The position numbers were made by a program, and so were the translations under genes. The notes under the pieces were generated by a model. That model had not been told where the DNA came from. It was given only the letters and a program-made list of their open reading frames with translations, and made no database searches. A DNA stretch of 64,000 nucleotides from Bacillus thermozeamaize (GTDB lineage Bacteria; Bacillota; Bacilli; ZCTH02-B2), in contig LZRT01000010.1 of the NCBI GenBank assembly GCA_002159075.1, forward strand, positions 62,001-126,000. The letters are read 5' to 3'. Below, piece by piece: positions 1 to 7,953 of the stretch. The first letter of the stretch is position 1; every line of letters starts with the position of its first letter.

Positions 1-90
1 CCAAAGCCGCATGCATGCCATCCTTTCGCCCTGTTTTGCTGTTCCTTCTTAGCTTCTCCAAATGAAACCCGTGCTAGACGGCGGCTTTGG
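1..90. other. Long-range inverted repeat at the left edge, possible structured leader
   Basis: The first ten bases (CCAAAGCCGC) and bases 81-90 (GCGGCTTTGG) are perfect inverted repeats enclosing 70 bases. Read on the minus strand the enclosed sequence holds purine-rich stretches and a GCGAAAGG turn, which gives it the look of a structured leader RNA for a gene lying beyond the left edge. It matches no riboswitch consensus I can name, so this is only a structural observation. Confidence 0.3.
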
Positions 91-187
91 ATAGATACAT
101 CTATCTTATGTATACATCTACCTTAAATTTGCCAACTTGTGCTGATATAATGATTATTGTCATAAAGGTATGCTTACACTGAGGAGG
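91..187 (+). promoter_or_regulatory. Promoter region of the MBL hydrolase gene, with a direct repeat
   Basis: The 9-base word ATACATCTA occurs at 95-103 and again at 112-120, a 17-base period that could be an activator or repressor site. A perfect TATAAT -10 box lies at 146-151. The hexamer 17 bases upstream (TTAAAT, 123-128) is a weak -35. The ribosome site GAGGAGG at 181-187 serves the ATG at 194. Confidence 0.4.
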
Positions 188-193
188 AACGTT

Positions 194-1039
194 ATGGCTC
201 AACTGCAGATTGTCTCGATCCCCGTCACGTCGCCCGTACCGATGTTGGAATCGGAAGCCAACTGTTACTTGCTCGGCACCGAGCATGAAAGCATTCTGAT
301 CGATGCCGGCTACGATCAATGGAATACCGCTGAGGCGATTCAAAAAGCGGTGCAGGAAAGCCAGCTCGCCACCCCAAACCGGATCCTCTTGACCCACTCG
401 CATCCCGATCACGCGCCAGGGGCCAAGCGGCTAAAGCACTGGGAAGCCACGTTGATGTTCCATCCGCAGGAGGAAAAGGGAATGAGAGAAGCCCTTTCCA
501 TCCCGGAAGACCACGACCCCATCCCGCTCCAACCGCTGGAAGATCAGGCCACGCTGTACGTGGATGGCCATCCCATCGTCGCCATCCATTCTCCTGGACA
601 CACCCGGGGCCATCTCTGTTTCTGGCTGCCGGAGCAGAAAATCCTCTTTTCCGGGGACAACGTTCTCGGGAAAGGGACCACCTGGATCGGTCCTCCGGAT
701 GGAAACATCCGGGACTACCTCCGTTCCCTGGAACAGCTGGAACAATTGCCCATCGAGAAAATCGCACCCGGTCACGGCCCCTGGATCGACAACCCTAAGG
801 AGAGGATTGCCTTCATCCGCCAACACCGCCTGGAACGGGAAGCGCAGATTCTGTCGCTGATGAAAGCCCAGCCAAGCCGGCAGGCCAGCATCGCCGCATT
901 GGCTGAGGCGATATACCAGGATACGATTCCGGCCTTTATCGTCCCATTTGCCGAGCGGACCGTCGAAGCCCACCTGCAAAAGCTGGAAGAGGACGGCAAA
1001 GTGCGCCGGCTCACACCGGATACCTACGAAGTGCTTTAA
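194..1039 (+). CDS. MBL-fold metallohydrolase with C-terminal winged-helix region
   Basis: This predicted protein has 281 residues. It is a metallo-beta-lactamase-fold hydrolase of the LACTB2/glyoxalase-II-like kind. The metal motif HSHPDH lies near residue 70, followed by SPGHTRGH and FSGDNVLG, and APGHGP further on, which are the usual ligand blocks of the fold. The last 70 residues look like the small helical or winged domain seen in LACTB2-type proteins. An in-frame ATG at 170 lacks a ribosome site, whereas the ATG at 194 follows GAGGAGG by six bases, so the shorter form is chosen. The substrate cannot be read from the sequence; thioesters and RNA are both known for relatives. It faces the Nudix gene convergently. 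Confidence 0.85.
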   Translation: MAQLQIVSIPVTSPVPMLESEANCYLLGTEHESILIDAGYDQWNTAEAIQKAVQESQLATPNRILLTHSHPDHAPGAKRLKHWEATLMFHPQEEKGMREALSIPEDHDPIPLQPLEDQATLYVDGHPIVAIHSPGHTRGHLCFWLPEQKILFSGDNVLGKGTTWIGPPDGNIRDYLRSLEQLEQLPIEKIAPGHGPWIDNPKERIAFIRQHRLEREAQILSLMKAQPSRQASIAALAEAIYQDTIPAFIVPFAERTVEAHLQKLEEDGKVRRLTPDTYEVL

Positions 1040-1044
1040 TGCGG

Positions 1045-1077
1045 TCATGGCTGACAGCAGACGACTGTCAGCCATGA
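1045..1077. terminator. Bidirectional hairpin between convergent genes
   Basis: A perfect 13-base-pair stem (TCATGGCTGACAG with its complement) closes a seven-base loop, midway between the stop codons of the MBL and Nudix genes. There is no long T-run, so termination may be weak or factor-assisted. The position suits a shared terminator. Confidence 0.6.
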
Positions 1078-1112
1078 TTGGCGTCACCCATGGGCTGTTC
1101 CGCAACGAGCTG

Positions 1113-1805
1113 CTACGAGGAGCGATATACCTGATCCTGCGGCCGATCCTGGAGCACCGGGTAAGGCCCCCCGCGATATTCCGCCAATGCCCGCAGGCTG
1201 GCCATGGTCGGAGATGCCATCTTCAGCCTTTGTTCCCTGGCCTCTTGGAGCGCCTCCTGCGGAGTCACCCAAAACCCTTTGTCAATTTCGTAAGGATCGG
1301 GGTCAGGCTGTTGCCCTTTGGGCAGGTGGGCCAGAAAAAACCGCGTGTTGTACCGGTACCGCGAGGTCTTCGGTGTCACGCGATGGCCAAAATAGGTCAA
1401 CGCGGACAAGTCCAGCTTCCATCCGCATGTCTTGAAAATGGACGCGAAGGTGCCCGGCTGACTGTTCACTTCCCGCCGCCATGCTCGCCACATATGGGCG
1501 TCCACGTCTTTCCTCTCGCCTTGATACAGTAAAACGCCCACTTCTTCGAACAATTCCCGCGCTGCGGCAATATAGTAGGCCACTTCTACCGAACCGTTTA
1601 TCCCTTCCGGTTCATGCAAATATTCTTTCGGAAAAAGGTAATCCTCTTGCTCCAATGCGCCGCCGGGAAAAACGCAATAACCTGGAAGAAAACGCATCGA
1701 GTCCGGACGCCGTGTCATAAACACCTGCAACGCATCACGTTCACCGGGACGAATCAGGATCACAGTGGCTGCCGGACGCGGGACTACCGGTTCTGATGGC
1801 GACAT
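1113..1805 (-). CDS. Nudix hydrolase, NUDT19/CoA-diphosphatase-like
   Basis: A 230-residue protein of the Nudix superfamily, which cleaves nucleoside diphosphates linked to other groups. A Nudix box is visible as GYCVFPGGAL near the N-terminal third, then AAARELFEEVGVLL after an insertion of about 25 residues. That spaced arrangement is typical of the NUDT7/NUDT19 and acyl-CoA diphosphatase side of the family. The start at 1805 is preferred because AGGAAAGGTG lies about 11 bases upstream; an in-frame ATG at 1874 would add 23 residues unlike the family. CoA-related substrates would suit the neighbouring acyl-CoA synthetase, but that is inference. Confidence 0.85.
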   Translation of the reverse strand: MSPSEPVVPRPAATVILIRPGERDALQVFMTRRPDSMRFLPGYCVFPGGALEQEDYLFPKEYLHEPEGINGSVEVAYYIAAARELFEEVGVLLYQGERKDVDAHMWRAWRREVNSQPGTFASIFKTCGWKLDLSALTYFGHRVTPKTSRYRYNTRFFLAHLPKGQQPDPDPYEIDKGFWVTPQEALQEAREQRLKMASPTMASLRALAEYRGGPYPVLQDRPQDQVYRSS

Positions 1806-1886
1806 GTGAACACTCACACCTTTCCTCATGCTCCACTCTAATAACAAGTTTATCATAATTTTGACACCGAACATACCGATAAGAGA

Positions 1887-3341
1887 TTACAGTCCGTACC
1901 GCTTTTTCTTTCGCATCAGCGTGGACAGATCAATCCCCAGCCGTTCGGCACACACCTTCAGCGGGCGGTAGCGCTGCAGATAATACGCCAACACTTCCTT
2001 CTCCAATCGTTCCATGATGTGTCTTAACCCTTCGGCATGCTGCAACTGTTGCATGGAAATCTGAATATCTGGCGCTCCTTGCGGCATCGCTTCCAGCGCC
2101 TCCCGTACGCCAAGGGGGCGAATCTCCTCCTGGATCGGCTCCGGCAAGTCGTCAAGGCCAATATGGTCGCCTTCCGACACCACAACCAGCCGCTCCACCG
2201 TATTGCGCAATTCGCGCACGTTGCCCGGCCAGGAGTACTCCAGCATGGCCTTGATGAGCTGGGCATCCATCGTCTTGTTGGAATGGTATTTCTGGTTAAA
2301 TTCCTTCAGGAAAAACAGGATCAGCGCCAAAATGTCTTCCGGACGTTCGCGCAAAGGGGGGATGGAAATGGAGATGACATTGATCCGGTAATACAAATCC
2401 TTGCGGAAACGACGCTCCTGCACCAACTGGAGCAAATTGGCATTTGTCGCCGTAATCACCCGCGCGTCAATGTCGATCGGTGTCAATCCGCCCACCCGCT
2501 GTATCTTTCCATCCTGCAGCACACCCAAAAGCTTGACCTGGATGGATAGGGGAATTTCGCCGATCTCGTCCAGAAACAAAGTCCCCTGATGAGCGACCTC
2601 AAACAGGCCAGGCTTCCCCTTTTGCCTAGCTCCTGTAAACGCCCCCGCCTCATAGCCGAACAGCTCCGACTCCAGCAGGTTTTCCGGTATCGCTCCGCAA
2701 TTGATTTTGACAAAACTTCCCGTCCGGCTGCGCTCACTCAGCTGGTGGATGAAGTGGGCCAGGACATCCTTGCCGACACCCGACTCCCCCAGAAGCAGCA
2801 CCGGTGTATTGAAATTGGCGATGCGCATCGCCAGATCCACGATCTTTTCCATCGTGTCACTCTGATACACAAAGGACTTCCCTTCCTGTCCAGCCACCGT
2901 CACTTTTTCCAATGTTTGACTTTGGATGGCGCGGATTTGCTGGCTCCGCTCCAGCTCCCGTCTTAACCGGTTCAGCTCGGAGAGATCGCGGACGTTGGCA
3001 ATCACGCGAATCAACCGGCCGTCATCGTTGTAAACCGGAACAGAGGTAACCAGGGCTTCCGAGCCATTGTAATACTTGATGATTTCATTGGCCGATTGCC
3101 CCGACTCCAGGGTCTTGATCACGCAGGAGTTAGGTATCCAGCCGTTGGCCAACAATTGATGCACCGTATGATTGTCCAGCTGCTCTGGGGAAAGACCCGA
3201 GATCCGCAAAAAAGCCTGATTGTACCACTCGGTTCTCCCCTCAGCATCGGTGATGTAGATGCCGTCATAGGCGTTTTCAATCAGTTGCTGCAAAAGAAGT
3301 TCAGCCTCGCCCGGCGTCATCTCATGCAAGCGGCGAACCAT
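1887..3341 (-). CDS. PAS-domain sigma-54-dependent transcriptional activator
   Basis: A 484-residue enhancer-binding protein. An N-terminal PAS domain (about residues 15-125) should sense a small signal. A central AAA+ ATPase follows, with Walker A in GESGVGKD, the sigma-54 contact loop GAFTGA and the usual downstream LFLDEIGE Walker B. The C-terminal helix-turn-helix is of the Fis type, ending in LSTLMRKKKRYGL. The ATG at 3341 follows GGGGTG by six bases; an ATG at 3365 in the same frame is an alternative. It is divergent from the acyl-CoA synthetase at 3560, whose upstream region has a textbook -24/-12 promoter, so it very likely activates that gene. A 12-base palindrome (3377-3388) just upstream of the regulator is a possible binding site. 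Confidence 0.92.
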   Translation of the reverse strand: MVRRLHEMTPGEAELLLQQLIENAYDGIYITDAEGRTEWYNQAFLRISGLSPEQLDNHTVHQLLANGWIPNSCVIKTLESGQSANEIIKYYNGSEALVTSVPVYNDDGRLIRVIANVRDLSELNRLRRELERSQQIRAIQSQTLEKVTVAGQEGKSFVYQSDTMEKIVDLAMRIANFNTPVLLLGESGVGKDVLAHFIHQLSERSRTGSFVKINCGAIPENLLESELFGYEAGAFTGARQKGKPGLFEVAHQGTLFLDEIGEIPLSIQVKLLGVLQDGKIQRVGGLTPIDIDARVITATNANLLQLVQERRFRKDLYYRINVISISIPPLRERPEDILALILFFLKEFNQKYHSNKTMDAQLIKAMLEYSWPGNVRELRNTVERLVVVSEGDHIGLDDLPEPIQEEIRPLGVREALEAMPQGAPDIQISMQQLQHAEGLRHIMERLEKEVLAYYLQRYRPLKVCAERLGIDLSTLMRKKKRYGL

Positions 3342-3376
3342 TCCCTTCACCCCGGCGATTGGCATCCATGGAAGTT

Positions 3377-3388
3377 GGCATGCATGCC
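3377..3388. promoter_or_regulatory. 12-base palindrome upstream of the sigma-54 activator gene
   Basis: GGCATGCATGCC is a perfect palindrome about 110 bases upstream of the -24/-12 promoter of the divergent synthetase gene and 36 bases before the regulator start. That is the usual distance of an enhancer (UAS) for a sigma-54 activator, and it could also give autoregulation. Only one copy is seen, so this is tentative. Confidence 0.3.
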
Positions 3389-3498
3389 TATATATGCAAA
3401 AATGCTATAGCCATTTTACAATAATGAACCGACGATTTGTACCATTTCCAACATATCTATTGTTCAAATTCTCGAAAGTACAACGCCGAATGAAATGT

Positions 3499-3513
3499 TG
3501 GCATGTCAATTGC
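3499..3513 (+). promoter_or_regulatory. Sigma-54 (RpoN/SigL) -24/-12 promoter
   Basis: The sequence TTGGCATGTCAATTGCT has GG at 3500-3501 and GC at 3512-3513 with exactly ten bases between, matching the TGGCAC-N5-TTGC consensus at nearly every position. Transcription would start near 3525 and reach the ATG at 3560. A sigma-54 activator is encoded divergently 160 bases upstream. Confidence 0.85.
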
Positions 3514-3559
3514 TAGTCATACATGTGCCATGAATATGACAGATTGAACAAGGGGTGAG

Positions 3560-5509
3560 ATGGTGACCAAAGCAGTCTGGCATCCAACCGAGGAAATCAT
3601 TCGATCCAGCCGCTTATATCAATGGATGAACGCCCTCGGCTTTGACGATTACGACACCTTTTTCCAGGCCTCCATCCAGGACATCGCCTGGTTCTGGAGC
3701 GAAGTGGAAAAAGCGCTGAACATCTCCTGGTTTAAACCCTATCAAGAGGCACTGGATCTGTCGCGGGGGGCAGCCTGGCCCAAATGGTATGTCGGCGGCC
3801 AGCTGAATGTGACGCACAACGCCCTCGACAAGTGGCTGGCAGACCCTCTGATGCACCAACGCCTGGCCCTCGTATGGGAGGGCGAGGACGGCATGGTGCG
3901 CAAGTACACCTATCGAGAGTTGGCAATCTGGGTCAACCAGGTGGCCCAGGGGCTGATCGAACAGGGAATCCAGCGCGGTGACCGGATCGCTCTTTACATG
4001 CCGATGATCCCGGAAACGGTGGTGGTGATGCTGGCCGCCGCAAAGATCGGAGCCATTTTCACTCCCGCATTTTCCGGTTATGGAGCCGACGCTGTAGCCA
4101 AACGCCTGCAAGGCTGTGAGGCCAAGATGCTGGTGACCGCAGACGGCTTTTTCCGGCGCGGGAAGATTGTTCCGATGAAGGAAGAGGCGGACAAAGCCTG
4201 CGAAATGTCACCCAGCATCCAAAAAGTGGTGGTTGTCCGGCGTCTCGGAAGAGAGATCCCTTGGCGGCAGGGCCGTGATCTGGAGTGGCGGGAACTGGAA
4301 ACCAACTGCCGTCACATGGATGCGCTGCCGATGGACAGCGGCGATCCCTTCATGATCATCTTCACCTCAGGAACCACCGGCCGGCCCAAGGGAGCGGTGC
4401 ATACCCACAGCGGATTTCCAATCAAGGCGGCGTTTGACGCAGGCTTTGGCATGGACTTGAAGCCGGGAGAGGTGCTCTTCTGGGTGACCGATATGGGCTG
4501 GATGATGGGGCCTTTTCTGGTCTACGGGTCCCTGCTGAACGGAGCGACAATGGTGTTGTACGAGGGAACCCCCAACTACCCGGGCCCGGATCGCCTCTGG
4601 AAACTGGTTCAATCCCACGGCGTAACCCACCTTGGCATCTCACCGACATTGGTCCGTTCCCTGATGCCCTATGGGGAACATCTGGCCCACCAGCACGATT
4701 TATCCAGCCTCCGGGGAATCGGGACGACGGGAGAGCCCTGGAATCCCGAACCGTGGCATTGGCTCTTTGAAAAGGTCTGCCGGAAACGCATTCCCATTTT
4801 CAACTATTCGGGCGGCACCGAGATATCGGGAGGCATTTTAGGCAATGTTCTGTTGCGGCCGATCGCACCGGTGGGTTTCAACACGCCGCTGCCCGGTATG
4901 GATGCAGAGGTGTATGATACCGCCGGCAAACCGGTTCGCCAAGAGGTGGGAGAACTGGTCATTCGAAAGCCGTGGGTCGGCATGACCAACGGATTCTGGC
5001 AGGAACCGGAACGTTATGAGGAGACCTACTGGAGCCGCTGGCAGGACACTTGGGTGCACGGCGACTGGGTGATGCGGGATGAAGAAGGATTCTGGTATAT
5101 CACAGGACGTTCCGACGACACGCTGAACGTGGCCGGAAAGCGGCTGGGGCCTGCCGAAATGGAGTCTGTCCTGGTGGATCATCCGGACGTCCTGGAAGCG
5201 GGAACGATCGGCGTCCCCGACGAAATCAAGGGAGAAGTCCCGGTCTGCTTCGTCGTCCTGAAGCCGGGCAAAACCCCAAGTCCGCAGCTGGCCGAGGAGC
5301 TCCTCAATCTGATCGCTGAACGGATGGGGAAAGCCTTGCGTCCAAAAACCATCCATTTCGTCGAGGACTTGCCCAAAACCAGAAACGCCAAAATCATGCG
5401 ACGCGCCATCCGCGCGGCTTACTTGGGGAAAGATGCAGGAGATCTTTCCTCGCTTGAAAATCCCGATGCCGTACGTGCCATCCAGAAATTGGCCAAAACC
5501 CTTTCATGA
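3560..5509 (+). CDS. Acyl-CoA synthetase (acetyl/propionyl-CoA synthetase-like AMP-forming ligase)
   Basis: A 649-residue ANL-superfamily enzyme that should activate a carboxylic acid to its CoA thioester through an acyl-AMP. The P-loop TSGTTGRPKGAV lies near residue 275. NYSGGTE (A5) and the hinge HGDWVMRDEEGFWYITGRSDD follow, and a KTRNAKIMRR lysine block closes the C-terminal domain. Length and the N-terminal segment with IAWFWSEVEKAL resemble acetyl/propionyl- and acetoacetyl-CoA synthetases rather than fatty-acyl ligases. AGGGGTGAG immediately precedes the ATG. Regulation is visible: a sigma-54 promoter and a divergent PAS/AAA+ activator, so a carboxylic acid or its degradation state is probably the signal. 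The exact acid cannot be told. Confidence 0.92.
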   Translation: MVTKAVWHPTEEIIRSSRLYQWMNALGFDDYDTFFQASIQDIAWFWSEVEKALNISWFKPYQEALDLSRGAAWPKWYVGGQLNVTHNALDKWLADPLMHQRLALVWEGEDGMVRKYTYRELAIWVNQVAQGLIEQGIQRGDRIALYMPMIPETVVVMLAAAKIGAIFTPAFSGYGADAVAKRLQGCEAKMLVTADGFFRRGKIVPMKEEADKACEMSPSIQKVVVVRRLGREIPWRQGRDLEWRELETNCRHMDALPMDSGDPFMIIFTSGTTGRPKGAVHTHSGFPIKAAFDAGFGMDLKPGEVLFWVTDMGWMMGPFLVYGSLLNGATMVLYEGTPNYPGPDRLWKLVQSHGVTHLGISPTLVRSLMPYGEHLAHQHDLSSLRGIGTTGEPWNPEPWHWLFEKVCRKRIPIFNYSGGTEISGGILGNVLLRPIAPVGFNTPLPGMDAEVYDTAGKPVRQEVGELVIRKPWVGMTNGFWQEPERYEETYWSRWQDTWVHGDWVMRDEEGFWYITGRSDDTLNVAGKRLGPAEMESVLVDHPDVLEAGTIGVPDEIKGEVPVCFVVLKPGKTPSPQLAEELLNLIAERMGKALRPKTIHFVEDLPKTRNAKIMRRAIRAAYLGKDAGDLSSLENPDAVRAIQKLAKTLS

Positions 5510-5534
5510 CAAGCAAGACCCCTTTTTGACGGGA

Positions 5535-5562
5535 AGACGCCCGCGACCGGATGCGGGCGTCT
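5535..5562. terminator. Bidirectional terminator hairpin
   Basis: A perfect 10-base-pair GC-rich stem (AGACGCCCGC and its complement) with an eight-base loop lies between the convergent acyl-CoA synthetase and mgtC-like genes, touching the stop codon of the latter. Confidence 0.75.
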
Positions 5563-6298
5563 AGCTTTCTTCTGCGGCTTCCTCTTCTCCTTTGGCGAAC
5601 GTTCTGTTTCCGTCCCAATACACCGCCACGACCCCATCCACATCTCTCAGTTGTTCAATCAAGCGAATCAGCTTTCTGGTATGGGTGGTTTGCACGACCA
5701 GTTCAATGGTGCGTTCTTCCTCGACCACCACCTGCTGAATCCGGATGAGTGATTGCCCCAATCGGTTCGCGATTTCATCCAGGGCCCCTGGTCTGTCTTT
5801 TAATTTGACAATCAAAATGCCTCTTGTCCGTTTCCCCCATTCGAACCGGGGAAGCACTCTTAACACGAGCAGGACGATGATGGTCGATACTACGGCCATC
5901 AGATATTGTCCTGCTCCCACAGCCAGACCGATGCCCATCGCAATCCAGACCGTCGCTGCCGTGGTCAGGCCAGAGACGACGAGATCGGGCCGCACCAGAA
6001 TGGCCCCCGCCGCCAGAAATCCGATCCCGTTGATCACTTGCGCCGCCAGGCGCGCCGGATCAAAACGGGTATTGGGATGATCCAGCCACTCTTGAAACCC
6101 ATAGATCGACAACAGCATCAAGAGACAGCTTCCGAGCGTCACCAGCATATGCGTGCGCAAACCGGCCTGCTTGTTGGCATATTCCCGTTCCCAGCCAATC
6201 ATCGCCCCAAGCAAGGCAGAAAAGACGAGCCGCTGGATGTAGATCAGTTCGACGCTGCTGGACCAGTGCAACCCATGCAGCCAGGCAGACCAATCCAT
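5561..6298 (-). CDS. MgtC/SapB family membrane protein
   Basis: A 245-residue protein with about four to five hydrophobic helices in the first 140 residues, then a soluble ACT-like C-terminal domain. The family signature is clear: GWEREYANKQAGLRTH after the first helix, then INGIGFLAAGAILVR and LTTAATVWIAMGIGLAVG. MgtC proteins support survival under low magnesium or acid stress and modulate membrane ATP synthase or cation transport. A biochemical activity is not settled, so only membership is claimed. It reads toward the synthetase gene and shares the terminator hairpin with it. Confidence 0.9.
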   Translation of the reverse strand: MDWSAWLHGLHWSSSVELIYIQRLVFSALLGAMIGWEREYANKQAGLRTHMLVTLGSCLLMLLSIYGFQEWLDHPNTRFDPARLAAQVINGIGFLAAGAILVRPDLVVSGLTTAATVWIAMGIGLAVGAGQYLMAVVSTIIVLLVLRVLPRFEWGKRTRGILIVKLKDRPGALDEIANRLGQSLIRIQQVVVEEERTIELVVQTTHTRKLIRLIEQLRDVDGVVAVYWDGNRTFAKGEEEAAEES

Positions 6299-6464
6299 GA
6301 TCCCATCACATCCTTTTGATCATCTTCGTATGAATGAAACCAAGCGGGAAAACCGCCCGCCATCACATCCACTTGTGCAAACCGTTGGTGAACATTTACC
6401 ATAAATCTGGACGCTTCCTGAACCATGATTCCCATAAAAGGTGCAACTAAAGGCAGGTGACAAC

Positions 6465-7289
6465 TTGCGGCTGATTGCCATCTCGGACATTCACGGCTGC
6501 AACGCCCAGCTTCAGCGATTACTGGAAAAGGTCAAGGCGCAACCGGAAGAACTCCTGTTTCTCGGAGACTATGTGGACAGCGGCCCGGACAGTGCAAAGG
6601 TGCTTCAGCGCATCGCCGCCCTGGAGCGGCAAGGCGCCGCTGCACTTTTAGGAAATCACGATGCCTTGTTCCTCGATTGGTTGAAGGGACTGGAGGATAT
6701 TCGATACTATTGTGACGTCGGCGGGTTAAATACAATCAACAGTTTTCTGTCCTTGCTCGACATACCGCCCGTTGACGCGTTCACCATTTGCTACAACAGC
6801 CGCAAGGAAGCTGAGATCAGGACATTGATTCAGCGGGAATTTGCGGCAGAGATCCAGTTTCTCGCCACACGTCCGCTGTATGAAAAAAGAGATCAATTCC
6901 TGTTTGTCCACGCGGGAATCGACCCTGAGAAAGGACTCCTCCATACCAGCAAGGAGCAGTTCCTCAATATCCGCGAATCCTTTATTCACCGCTACCAAGG
7001 GGAAGAGATTGTGGTCTTCGGCCATACCCGCACCCGCCGCCTGCACGACACCGATCACATCTACTATGGTTCCAATCGCGTCATTGGCATCGATGGCGGC
7101 TGTGCCTATGGCGGGCAATTGAATGCCCTGATCATCCATGACGAGTGTGATGAATTATATGTTAGGCGGGATGGAAAATGGCATACGTGGCATGAACAAG
7201 GGGCCGATCATGAAAGGATCATCGGCAGGTGGCGGATGAATGAGGTGCATGTGCCTTCAACGTCGTCAAAAAGCCTGCAAGACCCGTAA
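6465..7289 (+). CDS. Serine/threonine protein phosphatase-type metallophosphoesterase
   Basis: A 274-residue metallophosphoesterase. The PPP-family metal motifs are in order: SDIHG near the start, GDYVDSG about 25 residues later, then GNHD, and FVHAG and FGHTRT in the C-terminal half. It should hydrolyse phosphoserine/threonine or a dinucleotide polyphosphate. The start is taken as TTG 6465 because GGCAGGTGAC lies just upstream; an in-frame GTG at 6441 would give eight more residues not expected for the family. It is not clearly part of an operon; the nitroreductase gene begins 54 bases downstream. Confidence 0.87.
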   Translation: MRLIAISDIHGCNAQLQRLLEKVKAQPEELLFLGDYVDSGPDSAKVLQRIAALERQGAAALLGNHDALFLDWLKGLEDIRYYCDVGGLNTINSFLSLLDIPPVDAFTICYNSRKEAEIRTLIQREFAAEIQFLATRPLYEKRDQFLFVHAGIDPEKGLLHTSKEQFLNIRESFIHRYQGEEIVVFGHTRTRRLHDTDHIYYGSNRVIGIDGGCAYGGQLNALIIHDECDELYVRRDGKWHTWHEQGADHERIIGRWRMNEVHVPSTSSKSLQDP

Positions 7290-7343
7290 GACATCAAACG
7301 TCGAACGGATATCACGTCAAGGACACTGGAAAGGATGATTCAG

Positions 7344-7919
7344 ATGGATGTCATGACCGCGCTTTTCACCCGCAGGAGCATTGGCGTTGTCAAGCCGATG
7401 GAACCTCCCAAGGAGGTGATCATGAAATGCCTCGAAGCGGCCGTGCATGCCCCCAATCACTTTCGGACGGAGCCGTGGCGGTTTTTTGTCCTCACCGGCC
7501 AGGCCAGAGAGCGATATGGCGACGTGCTTGCGGCGATCCGAAAAGAGGAGCTGGAAGCAAAAGGCGAGGCGGTCGATGAGGAGAAGCTGGCCAAAGAAAA
7601 AGCCAAAGCTTTTCGCGCACCTGTCCTGATCACGGTAGCGGTGGTTCCCGACACGAGCAACCCGCGGGTCGTCGAGTTGGAAGAAATCATGGCAGGGGCG
7701 GCCGCCGTGCAAAACCTGCTCCTGGCCGTGCATGCCCACGGCCTGGCGGCCATCTGGCGTACCGGAGAGGTACACTACCATCCGAAGCTGAAGGCCTTTT
7801 TTAACCTGCCGGAAGAGGCTCATCTGATTGGAACCGTCTATATCGGCTATCCTGATATCACTCCGCCTGCGGCAAAGCGAACCCCCGCAACGGATAAGAC
7901 AACCTGGCTCACAGAGTGA
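7344..7919 (+). CDS. Nitroreductase-family flavoprotein (YdjA-like)
   Basis: A 191-residue FMN-dependent oxidoreductase of the nitroreductase fold. The N-terminal TRRSI segment and HAPNHFRTEPWRF are the usual FMN-binding blocks, and AAAVQNLLLAVHAHGLAAIW is the central helix. The short form lacking a long C-terminal arm resembles YdjA-type proteins. The ATG at 7344 is placed nine bases after GGAAAGG; the ATG at 7335 would sit on the ribosome site itself. The substrate is not predictable. Confidence 0.87.
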   Translation: MDVMTALFTRRSIGVVKPMEPPKEVIMKCLEAAVHAPNHFRTEPWRFFVLTGQARERYGDVLAAIRKEELEAKGEAVDEEKLAKEKAKAFRAPVLITVAVVPDTSNPRVVELEEIMAGAAAVQNLLLAVHAHGLAAIWRTGEVHYHPKLKAFFNLPEEAHLIGTVYIGYPDITPPAAKRTPATDKTTWLTE

Positions 7920-7953
7920 ACCCAATGGCCGTGTCACGGTGGCCCAACGGGAT

